Shown here: in pieces, positions 24,600 through 36,179 of the stretch
How the letters are laid out: each line of letters starts with the position of its first letter
How positions within the stretch are numbered: position 1 is the stretch's first letter
Program-made: the position numbers and the translations under genes
The notes under the pieces: model-generated
Told to the model about the DNA's origin: nothing
Database searches by the model: none
Seen by the model: the letters and a program-made list of their open reading frames with translations, nothing else
Assembly (NCBI RefSeq): GCF_000208745.1
Contig: NC_030853.1
Coordinates: 23,453,282 to 23,517,281 of the forward strand
Direction of reading: 5' to 3'
Length of the DNA: 64,000 nt
Source: Theobroma cacao
Lineage: Eukaryota; Streptophyta; Magnoliopsida; Malvales; Malvaceae

Positions 24600-24705
24600 A
24601 CTGGTTATAAATGAGCAATAAAAGAGTGTAATCCATGAGAATCGAATCTACAATCGCCTCATTAATAGTCAAGCACTCTAACAAACTAAGTTATGACAAC
24701 TTGTT
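24600..24705 (-). repeat. tRNA-like SINE fragment
   Basis: On the minus strand the order is CTTAGTTTGTTAGAGTGCTTGAC, then GTAGATTCGATTCTCAT. This resembles the A box and B box of a tRNA with the usual spacing. There is no cloverleaf good enough for a functional tRNA. It is most likely a tRNA-derived retroposon fragment. Confidence 0.45.
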
Positions 24706-25109
24706 TTGTTTAAATTGTTATAGTTTAACCTTTATAATTAATTAAGCAAAGTAAACTTTGCAAAAATAAAAAAATCAAGACTTATATGAACACAACCTTT
24801 ATAAAAGAGATTAACTTTTAAGTAATTACCTTTCAAAAAAAACTTTTAAGTAATTATTGTATAATAATTAAATTTTTTAATTTACTTGAAAATTTCAAAA
24901 TCAGGACTTAAAACATTTCATACATGGTTTAATTGTGAAATAAAAGAAATTTATTTTTTATTATACATTCGAACACTTGATGTTATTAGGACTGTGCATT
25001 CAGTTAATAGCATCACACTTACTTGTAGTTAAGGACTAATTATAAGAAGATTATCTTAAAATTTTTGCATGTAATTTTAGATTTATATGAACACAACATT
25101 GGCTAAATT

Positions 25110-25500
25110 TGAAAATGTATAATACTTCAAAAAAAACTCTAAATTATTCATAAAAATTTAAATAAAATTTTATTTTTTATTGCGTTTAATTTAAACTTGA
25201 TATTTTTATTTTGAATTAAATAAATTTTTATAATTAATGGTTAATTAACTGTTATTAGTCAAAATGACACGCGGTGCTGATGTGACATACTAACATGTTA
25301 TAATAAATGATGAAATAGTATGATGACATAGTAATATGATATTTTCACTCTTTACGTTAGTATTATATTAACATTATGTGAATATGAAATGATAAATAAT
25401 ATTTTGACTAATAATAATTTGATAAAAAATAAAAATACACGAACTCGATTGAAGACAATACAAAAATAAAGTTTTTTTCAAAAAGTTTCATTCACGATCT
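25110..25500. mobile_element. Fold-back MITE, second copy
   Basis: The left arm CTCTAAATTATTCATAAAAATTT and TATTTTTATTTTGAATTAAAT match the element at 23488. The centre has GCTGATGTGACATACTAACATG, close to the centre of the copy at 46770. The right arm is shorter and more diverged, ending near 25490. Confidence 0.55.
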
Positions 25501-26875
25501 CATGTTGTATCAATTTATTTACAACAAACAATTTAAATGAAAAAAATTTAAAAGTCATGTATTGAAAAATACAAAGGTATGCATGCTACCAAGTATGGAA
25601 TATTATTTTAATCCTTAATTAATCGCATAATAGCTAGAATGGGTAATTGGGAGTTGGATGATCTAGGATGAAAATCTCAGAGATTTAAATATTAATTAAT
25701 ATGTATTCTATATATTTAGACCACCAATAGAAACTTTTACCCAAATTGGATTTTCACTTGTTAAATTCCTCAAATTACTTACATACCTCCATATTAGTCC
25801 TTTTTGGGTGTAATTTCATAATTAAAGAGAGGTAAGCAAGTGTTCATTTACATAGCATATCTAATTGGACATCCATTCAAGTAAATAGAAAACGCTTGAA
25901 TTTTGATGGAAGATTAAAGCATGACATTGATTTTCTTTCATTTTGTTGTAAGTTACTTGGCAAATTGATTTAATTATGCCTTTGCCAATTTAATATGTTG
26001 CTTTCCATTAATTTATTTAGTTTTCAAATTAAAGAATTTTGTTAGATATCCTTCTCTTCAAATAGCTGGATTTCTAGTTTCCTACTTTTAAATTGTTATA
26101 AAAAAATGAGTATATTTTTGTCATAAATTAATAATTTACATTAGTTTCTTTTCAATAAAATTAAATGTTTTTAATGTCAAAAAGTAAAAATTAATTCATG
26201 AAAAGTAATATGAAGTTTGTTAAAAAAAAAGAGAAAAAGAAGAAAAATTTTCCGACACGTCAAAAGATTTGATAGACAAAGAAAATAAAAGCAACAAACT
26301 ATTAAATATTGAAAAACTAGTTTTGACCCCATTTGATGAACAACATATCAACGTTTATGAATTTTAAATATAAATTCATTTAATTATTAAATAAAAATAA
26401 AAAACTATTAAATATTGAAAAATTACCAAATTTGTAATAAATAAAATAAGGGACAAATATTGAATTTGTGAATATAGTATGTGTTACTATATCTTAATAT
26501 GGTTGAATTTTATTACCTTTATTTTAATTGATCTTTAAACAAAATTTAATAATGAAAAATATTTTATGAAATGGTTCGTTATAGAATTTAAATATAAAAA
26601 GATATAAACTATTTTTGAGAAAAAAAAACAGAAAAAGATTTGACTTAAATAGAAAACAAAAAGACAATATATTGAAGCGGGCCGTCAAATTGAATTTATC
26701 AGGCTATAAGCGGCCCACCGATGTCATCTCATGATTCTCGTCTTTTCTGCTTTAAAGTCTTAATGAAGTTACTGGTTATTATGTTTTTCAACAGAAAAAC
26801 ATAAAAAAGGAAGGAAAATAAATTCATAAGAAGAAGTAGCATGGTCCGGCATATAATGAGTCAATAAATAACCTG
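25501..26875. other. AT-rich intergenic DNA upstream of the BTB/TAZ gene
   Basis: No open frame with a recognised domain is present. The end nearest 26875 should hold the promoter of the BTB/TAZ gene, with an AATAAATA TATA-like sequence near 26862-26870. Confidence 0.45.
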
Positions 26876-26948
26876 TGCCTCACCTCGTTTCTTCTCTCGC
26901 CCTCCACTTCTCTCTGCGTTGAGACTACGTCGTTTAGAAGCTCTAACT

Positions 26949-27008
26949 ATGGTGTTCATTCTTCAAGCTATCGCTTGCCGCTCCCCTCCGTTTTTCAAAG
27001 AGACATGA
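26949..27008 (+). CDS. Upstream ORF in the probable BTB/TAZ leader (19 codons)
   Basis: ATG at 26949 opens a 19-codon frame beginning MVFILQAIACRSPPF and ending with TGA at 27006-27008. It sits in pyrimidine-rich leader-like sequence just before a possible splice donor CAAG|GTCAAT at 27014/27015. Whether it is translated, or is in the transcript at all, is inferred and not shown. Confidence 0.3.
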   Translation: MVFILQAIACRSPPFFKET

Positions 27009-27228
27009 TCCAAGGTCAATTTGAACTTTTTGCTCTGCTCTTTGTTTTAATTCCATTGTTATCAAAAGATTTTAGTGTTTTTATTGTTTTTTCTTCTTTT
27101 AAAGATTACAGTCCTTCTTCTTCATTTTCTTTGGTTGATATTTCTTTTTTATTTCAAATTTGATTACATATATATTGAAAACTGGATTTAGAATAAATTT
27201 GTTTCATTTTTAGTAGCAATCGAATCTT

Positions 27229-27255
27229 ATTATTATTATTATTATTATCATTATT
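27229..27255. repeat. (TTA)n microsatellite
   Basis: About eight TTA units with one interruption, inside the probable first intron of the BTB/TAZ gene. Confidence 0.85.
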
Positions 27256-27858
27256 TTTAGTTGACAATCTCATTGAATAACGGGAAGCAATTAAAAATTA
27301 GTGTTACCTATCTTCAAAGCACATAGAATAAACAATATATGATTTTTAAAATATGTTTTTAATTTTTCCTTTTGGAGATGAAGCAGATAGATACGAATTT
27401 TCAACTAACTGTGAATTTATTTATAAATGAAGAATTTGATTGTCTATTCCTTCTAATTGATTTATTATATAATTATTTCTCGTTCAGGTTCTTTAGCGTT
27501 GTAGTGTCAGATTATCAAAAACTCCGAAGAAGATCGAGCAAATCTCGACTGGTTTTTTTTTTTTTGTTAAAGAAGATTTGCCGCTTTATTTATAAAGGTA
27601 TGAATCGTTAATTTGCTGGCCGAGAAAATAAAATATCAATAATAAAATTGTAAGAGGACAAAAGTAAAGCTGAAGTTTTCATTCCTTTTCACCACATTTT
27701 CTTGACCGCCAAAAGGAAAGTTTTAATTATATATTATTTGGCATTGAATTTATCTCAATTAGGAGGCGTGGTTGTTTCTCTCTCTTTTAAGTGTCAGTTC
27801 TTTTCTTTATTTTAAATCTTTAATATATAAGCATAGTGATTTTTTTTTTGCCGTTGAT

Positions 27859-27860
<2 letters not shown>

Positions 27861-27889
<29 letters not shown>

Positions 27890-27892
27890 TAT
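27861..27892. repeat. (AT)n microsatellite next to an ambiguous base
   Basis: An AT run with one break. An undetermined base N follows at 27911, showing that this was a low-quality point in the assembly. Confidence 0.9.
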
Positions 27893-28360
27893 GTATTTGT
27901 ATTTATTTTTNTGGCTATAGAATGATGGGTTTTGCTTCTTATGAATAACATCGTTGATTGTTTTAAGATTTCCTAGATGATGGGTAAGGGTAGGTAGCCG
28001 TTAAGACACAATTTCTGTTGATACTTTTCCTGTTTGATTCTGTTAAGTTTTCTGCTTTGTTTATTAATTTATGTTAACATTCCTTCTAGGACGAGATTTT
28101 GACATTATATGGTGCAACCTTAAGATTCTATTTAGGAAAATCTATATATTTGAATGAATTTGGTACATATTTGTTGCCCACATTCTTGTCTACCGCATTC
28201 ATGTTATCAAGTTCATTCTGCACAGCTGTTAGCTTTATATCTTGCTAAATAGCTCATTTACAACCAATTTACATTTGATTTGGATTGTTCCCCTTGTCTA
28301 TTCTGATATCTTTCTCTTTGTATAATTTTTAGTGCAGATATCTGGGAAGAGGTATATTTG

Positions 28361-31300
28361 ATGGCTTCACTAGCTATTGATTCTGCCTGGCTACCCTCGC
28401 CTAGTGAGTCCTTGTGTAGATCTCTTAATGTATGCGTAGAGGAAGCAAATCCAGCTGATATTTTACCTGCGCTGGAAGCTCCTATGTCTTCTGTGTCTGA
28501 TAACTGTAACATTCCAAAACCGCCACCTCTCCCTAGCAAAGTGCGTACGAGAACTAAGTATTCAAAAAGGCCTCTGGAGTGCAGCCTTGTCCCTAAGGAA
28601 ACAAAGAATACATGGGATAAGCTTTTTAAGGAAGGATATGGGGTAGATGTTTGTATTATCACGAAGGATAAATCATGTGTTCTAGCTCATTCTAATATTT
28701 TGGTGAGTTAATTTTTTTTTTCCTTTTTTATGAATAATAAAGTTGGCCTGATTTATGTCATACTGTTAAGGAACTTTTCTTCTAATTATTGGATAGAGGA
28801 TTTGTTTAGTTGGTTCCTTCTAAATGTTTATCAAATGAAATGAATTTGATTAGAAATTGGGCTGAGGGTCATTACTACTATTCTTTAAAACAGAAATGCT
28901 TTAATGCTCAGGCTTGAATCAATTTCCTTATCAATGGCAGAATATTAAATTCATTTTATCATTCATGTGGAAAAATAGAAGCTATTAGGCTACTAATATT
29001 ATCAATTCATCATATTGTAATTTCTGAAGTTATATGACTGAGGAATTATGAGCTAAATTTTCTTCCTTCTTTTTTTTTTTTCTCTTTCTTTCAATTTCTT
29101 TTTTGCAGAGTATTGCATCACCTGTGCTGAGTAATATTCTCAGCCGATCAAAAGTCAAGCATGGCATGAGATACATCAAAATTCCTGGAGTACCTCATGA
29201 TGCTATCTTTATGTTTATTCGATTTTTGTATTCATCCTGGTATGTTTGAAATCTTTTTCTGCATTCTTCTTGCCTAAAGTTTTCAGCAGTAGTTTGTGGA
29301 CCTGGTGAGAAATCATAATATAATGACAGTTTCCTATCTGTTTCTACCATTATTTTAAGTGGCAATGAGACCCTGTGATTATGTTGATTTATCTAGGATT
29401 TGACACAATTATGGCATGATACTTCAAACTAAATTTGTAGTCTCTTCAAGTTACTATGTTTGTTTCCTTTCGTTTTTGTTGACACTCCTTGTAAAATAGC
29501 CTAAGAAGATATGTAAAGTTAGGCTGTCTGGTAACCTAGGTGATGGACTGTGGCTCTACAAAGAGTGCACCATAGAACCAACCAAGTCCATGCATAGTTG
29601 TTTTAGTAGAGATTGTTTCATGATCTCTTAGAGGTGCACCTAGAGTCTGTGATTGTAAATAAGATATGAGTAATATAAAAGTATGGTTCTTAGAAGTTTC
29701 ATGCAGGAAAGGGATACTGGTTCTGTGCAACCTAGATTCTGCTAGAAAAACATTTGTACATCTGGAAAAGGGGAAAGGAAAAGCAAGTTGTTTTTGCCAT
29801 TGTGAAGACTTCTATCTTCCCTTTTGGCTAGTATGTTAGATTGTAGGTGTTTAAACTTGATAGCAACTGCTAAATTGGCCTAATTCTCTTTCTATGTCCT
29901 CAGTTATCCATGTTATAATTGGATATACTCAGTTTTATTTGATATTGAGATGCAGCTATGAAGAGGAAGAACTGCGGAAGTTTGTTCTCCATCTATTAGT
30001 CTTGTCACATTCCTACTCAGTTCTACCACTGAAAAGAGTTTGTATTTGCTTACTGGAGCAAGGCTGGCTTACCAGAGAAAATGTGATAGATGTCCTTCAG
30101 TTAGCAAAGAATTGTGATGCACCTAGACTTGCCTTCATTTGTGTTCGTATGATCGTAAAGGATTTCAAATCTATATCTTCGACTGAAGGGTGGAAAGTGA
30201 TGAAGCGTGCCAATCCTGCTCTTGAGCAAGAACTTGTAGAGTCTGTTGTTGAAGCAGATTCTGTAAGTCAAACCCTTCATATTTTTTATTCAATTTGTTT
30301 TGTTTATCCTTCTCAGGCAGGTTATTCTTTTTATTATTTTTTTTTCTTTCTGTTTTTTTTTGGGGGGGTGGGGAGATTGTCAAGGGTGAAGCAAAAAATT
30401 TGGTTCAACCCAAGATATTCTTTGTGGCATGATATCTTCTCATCCTGTTGTCCAAAAGATTCTCCATTTTAATCTTTTTGTTGCTGTTGGTCTCTTGACT
30501 TTATCTTAACATGTTTCATCTTACTAATCCTCACTACCAAGCTTCATCTTTTGAAAGCATAATGTGTATTGACTTCTACTGAACTGACCTATTTGCAAAA
30601 CTGTAGATTTAGGTAATTACAGCAAGGGCCATGATTCTGTCACAATAACACATTTCATTGGCTTGTCCATTACGAGAACAACTTATGATGTTGTGATTTA
30701 GGTGTGTGACTTCATATATGGTGCCCTTTCCTTCCTTTCCCTTTTACAATGACAATATATGGACGAACTAATTATTTATTTGCCTTATCTGTAAGACTGT
30801 AACTTGGAAATAGGATCTTAACTTTACTCATGTTTTATATCCTGACTCAAATTATGATGCCAGAGTTTAGTGATTGGTTTTGTTTTTGAAATGGAGTTTA
30901 GTGATAGTTGACCTTATGGTTATATGTTATTAAATTGTCCTGTTTTTACTTACTGCTTTTGGTTCCCTCAGAGAAAGCAAGAGAGGCAGAGGAAAATGGA
31001 AGAGAAAAAGGTATACTTGCAATTGTATGAAGCAATGGAGGCCCTCCTTCACATCTGCAAGGATGGGTGTAGGACAATTGGACCTCGTGACAAGGTGCTG
31101 AAAGGAAGCCAGGTTACCTGCAATTTTCCAGCTTGTAAAGGACTTGAAACTTTAGTGCGTCATTTCTCCAATTGTAAGACTCGGGTCCCTGGTGGATGTG
31201 TTCACTGCAAGCGCATGTGGCAGCTTCTTGAACTGCATTCCCGCATGTGCAATGAGCCTGATTCTTGCAAGGTTCCTCTTTGCAGGTAAGCATCAACCTT

Positions 31301-31976
31301 TTATCAAATCATTAATATCAACCACTTTATAGAGAATATTTAGAGTTAGAAAAGAGAAAACAAGTATGATATTACTTAATGTAAAAGAAAGGGATAATAT
31401 GTAAGGTTTCATGCTTGTGTCAGACGGTTTCATACTTGCTGACGAAAGCTTAAATATTTTATTTGAATATTTGAGGTATTTGACAGAAAATATTAATCGA
31501 CAGAAATCAACTTTTTATTAAAATCATGGAAAGACTTGGTCACTGATAGAAATGATTCCAAACTTACAGTGCCTGAATTGAGAGTGGACTCTTTTTTATT
31601 ATTTTGTTGAGCATATGGATGGTTTGGCTAACAATGAGCCGTAAACTCCCATTACTATTTACTCTTTTATTTATCCTTTAACAGCATTAGCATGTTTCTT
31701 TTGGCAGTAATTATATCCATAAGTTTGGCAAAAGCTGAGTATAGTTGATGACGTTCAGTTTTTGCATTATAGTGCTTGTCAATGATGAAAAATGTAGTGG
31801 ATGCATGATGCTGGAGATTAAATTGTCTGTGTTTCCTATTTCATAGGCATTTTAAGGAGAAAATGCAGCAGCAGAGCAAGAAAGACGAGACGAAGTGGAA
31901 GCTGTTGGTCAGCAAAGTAATTGCAGCAAAGAATGCAGTAGGGTCATTCTCGTCTCGACGGTCATGTTTATCCTGA
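28361..31976 (+). CDS. BTB/POZ and TAZ domain-containing protein (five exons)
   Basis: Exons are 28361..28702, 29109..29239, 29956..30262, 30972..31285 and 31847..31976, encoding 407 residues with consistent phases and GT/AG borders. The BTB/POZ domain spans roughly residues 90-200 ([20 protein letters not shown] through the [18 protein letters not shown] helix). A BACK-like helical segment follows, then a TAZ zinc finger at about 280-370 with the expected series of Cys/His residues (CKDGC, C-x4-[29 protein letters not shown]). A basic C-terminal helix follows, the place where this family binds calmodulin. BT proteins are nuclear/cytosolic scaffolds that link cullin-3 and transcription regulators to hormone, nutrient and stress signals. 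It resembles BT4/BT5 types more than BT1/BT2, but I do not assign a number. A leader intron (about 27015-28337) is likely. Confidence 0.93.
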
Positions 31977-32591
31977 CATCTCAAATATGAAAAACAGCAT
32001 TACCATGTGTTTTTATTGGAATTGGTTAATGCTCCATGGGAACTTATAGAAGCTGTGAATTGGGAGAATAAAAAGAAAAGAATATTAATAATAAGTTAAT
32101 GGCAAAATAAAATACTAGCAGTTGTTTCTTCATTACAGGGAGTATTCTTTTCTTCCGTATTTAATCCCTTCTTCTAAAGCTGACACCATCTGTAATTAGC
32201 TCATTGATTTTACATCCTGCATGCGAAACTGCCTAATTAAATGAAGCTTTTAAATTTGGTTTCTAAATTTATTCAGACATTAATGGCCAGAGAAATATAT
32301 TCAATTCAGACATTACATATATAGCGCAATATATAGGTGGCTTCATGAATTAGATGTGTAAGCAAAGTCCGTGATAGAATCTACAGTTCAAGTAAGTCCA
32401 TTAATAAATTAGGTTGTGCACACCAACACCATGACTTCAATCTTCCAGTACTTTATTACTTAACTATTAAGTTGAAAAGATTTTCGGAGCCGAAAGGTCG
32501 GTGTTTGCTCATTTAGAAGAGAAACTTGGCGATAAAGATAGCATCACTGCGTAGCAGTTGAAGGCTTTGAGTATATTTGTTAATCAAGATC

Positions 32592-33005
32592 ATGCCTGGG
32601 TTTCACATATTTAACGATAGAACTATGGAATCAATTTCTGTGAAGCCAGTTGGGATTGGAGATAAAAGGGTTTATGCGAATCCGCTGCGTAATCCGATCT
32701 CCAGCCTTTCTCAATGGAATGCTTTGAAAGCCGAAGAGAATGGCGATGAAGACGATATTGAGTCGTATCAGCGACGTTTTCCTACGGAGGGTTGCCGTCG
32801 TCTTAACCCTCTGTCCAACCCAGTGGCTGATTTTCATGAATGGAGAGCTTTGATGGCCAAAGATACAAAGCCACCGACTGAGCCGCTGTTGCAGGGTTGT
32901 AGTCTCGACTCTAACCCAAGTTTCAAGGAGTTTCATCAAGAAGTACCCGTAGACGCTAGCCTTTCATGCTGGCTGTCTTCTTCCCAAACTACACCCACCA
33001 AATAG
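32592..33005 (+). CDS. Small hypothetical protein with internal NPLxNP repeat
   Basis: ATG at 32592 opens 137 codons (MPGFHIFNDRTMESIS...). The start is uncertain: an internal Met (MESIS) follows 11 residues later. Two similar segments are visible, NPLRNPISSLSQWNALKAEE and NPLSNPVADFHEWRALMAKD, with a shorter third version DSNPSFKEFHQE. The C-terminus is Ser/Thr rich (SCWLSSSQTTP). There is no signal peptide, transmembrane segment or known domain. The internal duplication with conserved Trp-x-Ala-Leu makes chance unlikely. It lies about 600 bp downstream of the BTB/TAZ gene on the same strand. I do not recognise the family. Confidence 0.6.
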   Translation: MPGFHIFNDRTMESISVKPVGIGDKRVYANPLRNPISSLSQWNALKAEENGDEDDIESYQRRFPTEGCRRLNPLSNPVADFHEWRALMAKDTKPPTEPLLQGCSLDSNPSFKEFHQEVPVDASLSCWLSSSQTTPTK

Positions 33006-33214
33006 TGCAAATTTCTGAAAGCTTAATCCACTCATTCCCGTGAGTGAATGCGATTTTGCATTGGTCAAATCAAATATTACTTTCTTCTGGGTTTGCCATA
33101 TTTTTGTTTTTTATTCTTTCATTTGTGTCAAATATGTTCATATTTTAATTATTTTCTCAACACTAAAATTTATGCATACTAACAATTCACACCAAGAACG
33201 AACCTCCCTTTTTC

Positions 33215-33530
33215 GTTGGAAGAGCGCCATGGTGAAACCAAGCATGCTTTCCTTGATACCGTAACCGATATCCATTCTTGACCGAGGTAGAGTTTCCCGA
33301 AGTCTAATTCCAGGTTGAGTCTTTGTCCTCAGGGCATGGCTGGTTGCTTTTACTATCTCGGGAAACCTCTTCTCTTTTCTTTTTCAACCCCTTTACCCGT
33401 CAAAAAATCAATCTTCCATATAGAATTATAGATCATCTGTTTTCACTGCTATTGCTTTCTCTGCACATCAACATCTGCAGATTGTGTTGTTTATGCTATC
33501 CAACATCATCATGTACATGTTTTTCATGTT
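33215..33530 (+). pseudogene. F-box/DUF295 pseudogene fragment
   Basis: Three frames together give a DUF295-like middle region: HGETKHAFLDTVTDIHS, a broken part with EFPKSNSR, then LSSGHGWLLLLSRE with LFFFNPFTRQKINLP, and finally a shifted DCVVYAIQH. At least two frameshifts and several stops are present, and no F-box is seen upstream. A hAT MITE begins at 33568, and I found no further DUF295 sequence beyond its right end. The intact family member in this window is at 52054-53229. Confidence 0.8.
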
Positions 33531-33567
33531 AGGCTTTCATGTTAGGCAAAAATTTCAAACATGTTAG

Positions 33568-34229
33568 TAGGAGTGAGCAACCGACCGGAATTGACGCCGA
33601 CGGCCGCAATCAGTTCGGTTTTTCGGTGCCAGCTGTGGTGTCGGTTTTAATCGGCGGTTAAGGTAGTCTTGGTCGTTGGTGACACTTCCTCCCCATCCGA
33701 GACGATCAAAAAACCGACCCATAAAATGAAATTTCCTTTGTACCCTCATTAATCCCTTCCTTTTCTTCTTTCCCCTCTCCAATTTTAATATTTTCTCTAC
33801 AAATCAGCTCCTTTGAAACCCTAAAAACCTTCTTCCTTACCTTGGATTATTGATTTTTTTAAAAAATAAATTATTGGTTTTGTATTCTTATAAATAAATA
33901 ATATTGTTTTTATTTAAAAAAATTATATAATTAAAAATAAATCATATGGGTTGAATTATTTATTTATACAATATGAATTTGATTTCAATTATAAAAATGA
34001 ACTTGACACAAATTTAAATTCAAATTCAATACAAATGTTTTCATGATTTTAACATTTTTGGATGATTTAAGCCCAAGCCCAATGCACCTTCCAATTGATC
34101 GAAATCAGAGTTGGTTTCGGTTGATCGAATTTTCCTTATAATCGGTTGATTTTGGTCGATCATAAGGAAAATTCGGTTTAGACAATTTTGGTTTCTCTTG
34201 AAACTGAAATCGATCAATGCTCACCTCTA
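33568..34229. mobile_element. hAT MITE, 662 bp, perfect target duplication
   Basis: Ends TAGGAGTGAGCA and TGCTCACCTCTA are imperfect inverted repeats. Both are flanked by CATGTTAG (33560-33567 and 34230-34237), an exact 8-bp duplication. Subterminal regions contain repeated CGGTTTTxGGT and ATCGGTTGAT motifs in both orientations, as usual for hAT MITEs. No transposase is encoded. Confidence 0.9.
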
Positions 34230-34237
34230 CATGTTAG

Positions 34238-36179
34238 GCTTTCATGTATTTTGAAATCAATGGTGAACTTTGTGACATCGACAGACAAGGGATCAACATT
34301 GGAAATCGGATAAATTGTAGAATCGTAATCTGTAACACTAAGTATAATAAACCGAGGACTTATATCAAAGCACTAAGCGTAGGTCAAGCTATTTTAGCCC
34401 ATAGATGATCCTCAAATGCCCTTTTGGCAACACGGTCGTTAAGGCTTGAGTCTCATGGACTACCTTGTGCTTAAGGTAAGAGGGATGTGAAATACACGTT
34501 GTCATGCTACATTAACGAAGTCACGAAGTATCGACCTTTGGTAATAATTTACTGTAGTGATATGCGGTGGTTAGTAATTAACTCTATGAGTTTCTAATGT
34601 AAAGGATCTATTGGAGTGGTAATTGTAAAGCATATGACTTATGTTATTGTTTATTAAATGTGAGTAGTGAATTCATATTCAATTACGAATTAAGAGGAGA
34701 GAGTAGCCAAAGAGAGAAACTTTACAAACTAATATTTGATATTTCACACAATAATTTTATCAAGTGAAAACATAAAATTTAAACGTTTCAATTCCAAGTT
34801 AAAACGTATCTCTTTATGAAGTAGAAATTTTTTATAAACCTTTAAAAACATAAGAAGTCAAAATAATCACTATTTAAAAAACAAATAAAAAAAAGATAAA
34901 TGAGTATAGAATTTCTTTAAGTGTTTCTTTTGCGGCAACATGTCTTTTGATGCTGTGGCATTGACAACACACTGAACAATGTGACATTACACTAAAGGAT
35001 ATAACTTAAAAACAATTTATGAGCTTAGGCTTGAGAATGGGGTTGCCACAGCCTGTGAACAAGTCAATGATACGAGAGTTTTTGCTATGTTTCGTGCTCC
35101 TCACGGTTCTTGTGCCGCAGTTGGACTAGAGAGAGAACTGCACAAGAAAATTTTCTTGGCCGGGGTAACCCCAAATCCAAGTATCTGATCTTTGGTTATG
35201 GAGATTACAAGAAGACTGCATTAAAGGTCCATGCATACATCAGTTTGGATGAAAAGATTAGCAACTTAGTTTATCTTTTTAGTAAGTTTCTTCTTAGTTT
35301 TGAAACTTAAATGGGTTTGAATTAAGTATTTACATTGAGTTCTTTCTTTTATTAATTTTGTAAATTTGTGTTTTATTAGATATTTAGGTACATTTATCAA
35401 TTTTATTGTGTAATCCGTCATTTAGTTTACATAATAGTAAAGATGAATGTTTTATATTTCATTTGATTCATGTTTTTTGCTATTTGTCTTTCTTTTTTTC
35501 ATTTTTGCTTTTTATTTTTATTTAATATTTTAACTTAAAACAAATATAAATAACAAAAATTTTAATCTAATGAAATCTTAATTATTGATTATAAAGGTCT
35601 CAACTTTAATCTAATTTATATATTTTTTCTACATGTACAAATAAGACCATCATATAAATCTTAAAAATAAAAACCTTTTCTACATAAAAAGTCCTAAAAT
35701 GCTTTTGATAATTTTTTTTTCGATTTTGCACAGGTATAATGTAATAAAAAAATTGTGTATGTTATTTTTAAGAAGTAATTTAGAATATTTTTATTTTAAG
35801 TAAAAATGTATGATATTAAAATAAAAAATATGTCAAATCAAAGAATTAATTAATTAAATTTATTTTATTTTATTTCATTATAAAATCTATTTATTATGAA
35901 TAAAAAAGTAAAGAAAAAAACTACCTACTACCGTATGGATGTTTTACGAAATACGAATTAAATTTTGTGAATATCCCAAAAAATAAAAAGCAGAAGCAGA
36001 GTTATGAGGTCACGGGTCCCCATGGAGGTGCCTTGGCCTTTAAGCTAACCAAAGCAACTTCGTAGTACCCAACAGATACCAATGCTTCTTTTCTCTCTTC
36101 GGGTTTAAAGTTCGTTCTTTTCTGTTTTCGGCAAAAACACTGTTCTTTTCAAACCCCAATCCCCCAAAATACCACAGCA
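34238..36179. other. Intergenic DNA, unassigned repeat-like part then AT-rich
   Basis: 34260-34700 is more mixed in composition and looks like decayed retrotransposon sequence without identifiable protein. A 66-codon open frame near 35110-35310 has no domain. From 35330 to 35960 the DNA is AT-rich. The last 180 bp should contain the promoter and leader of the Agenet/DUF724 gene. Confidence 0.45.

Noticed and set aside
24390..24600. Possible hAT end (AGGGGCGGTCC, then TAGGAGTGAGTAA)
   Set aside because: Motifs resemble hAT termini, but no partner end or target duplication could be found.
24600..24705. Possible tRNA gene
   Set aside because: A- and B-box-like motifs are present, but the arms do not pair into a sound cloverleaf. 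Called as a SINE fragment instead.
33568..34229. Possible protein gene on the minus strand (72 codons at 33564-33782)
   Set aside because: The frame lies inside a clear MITE and has no domain.
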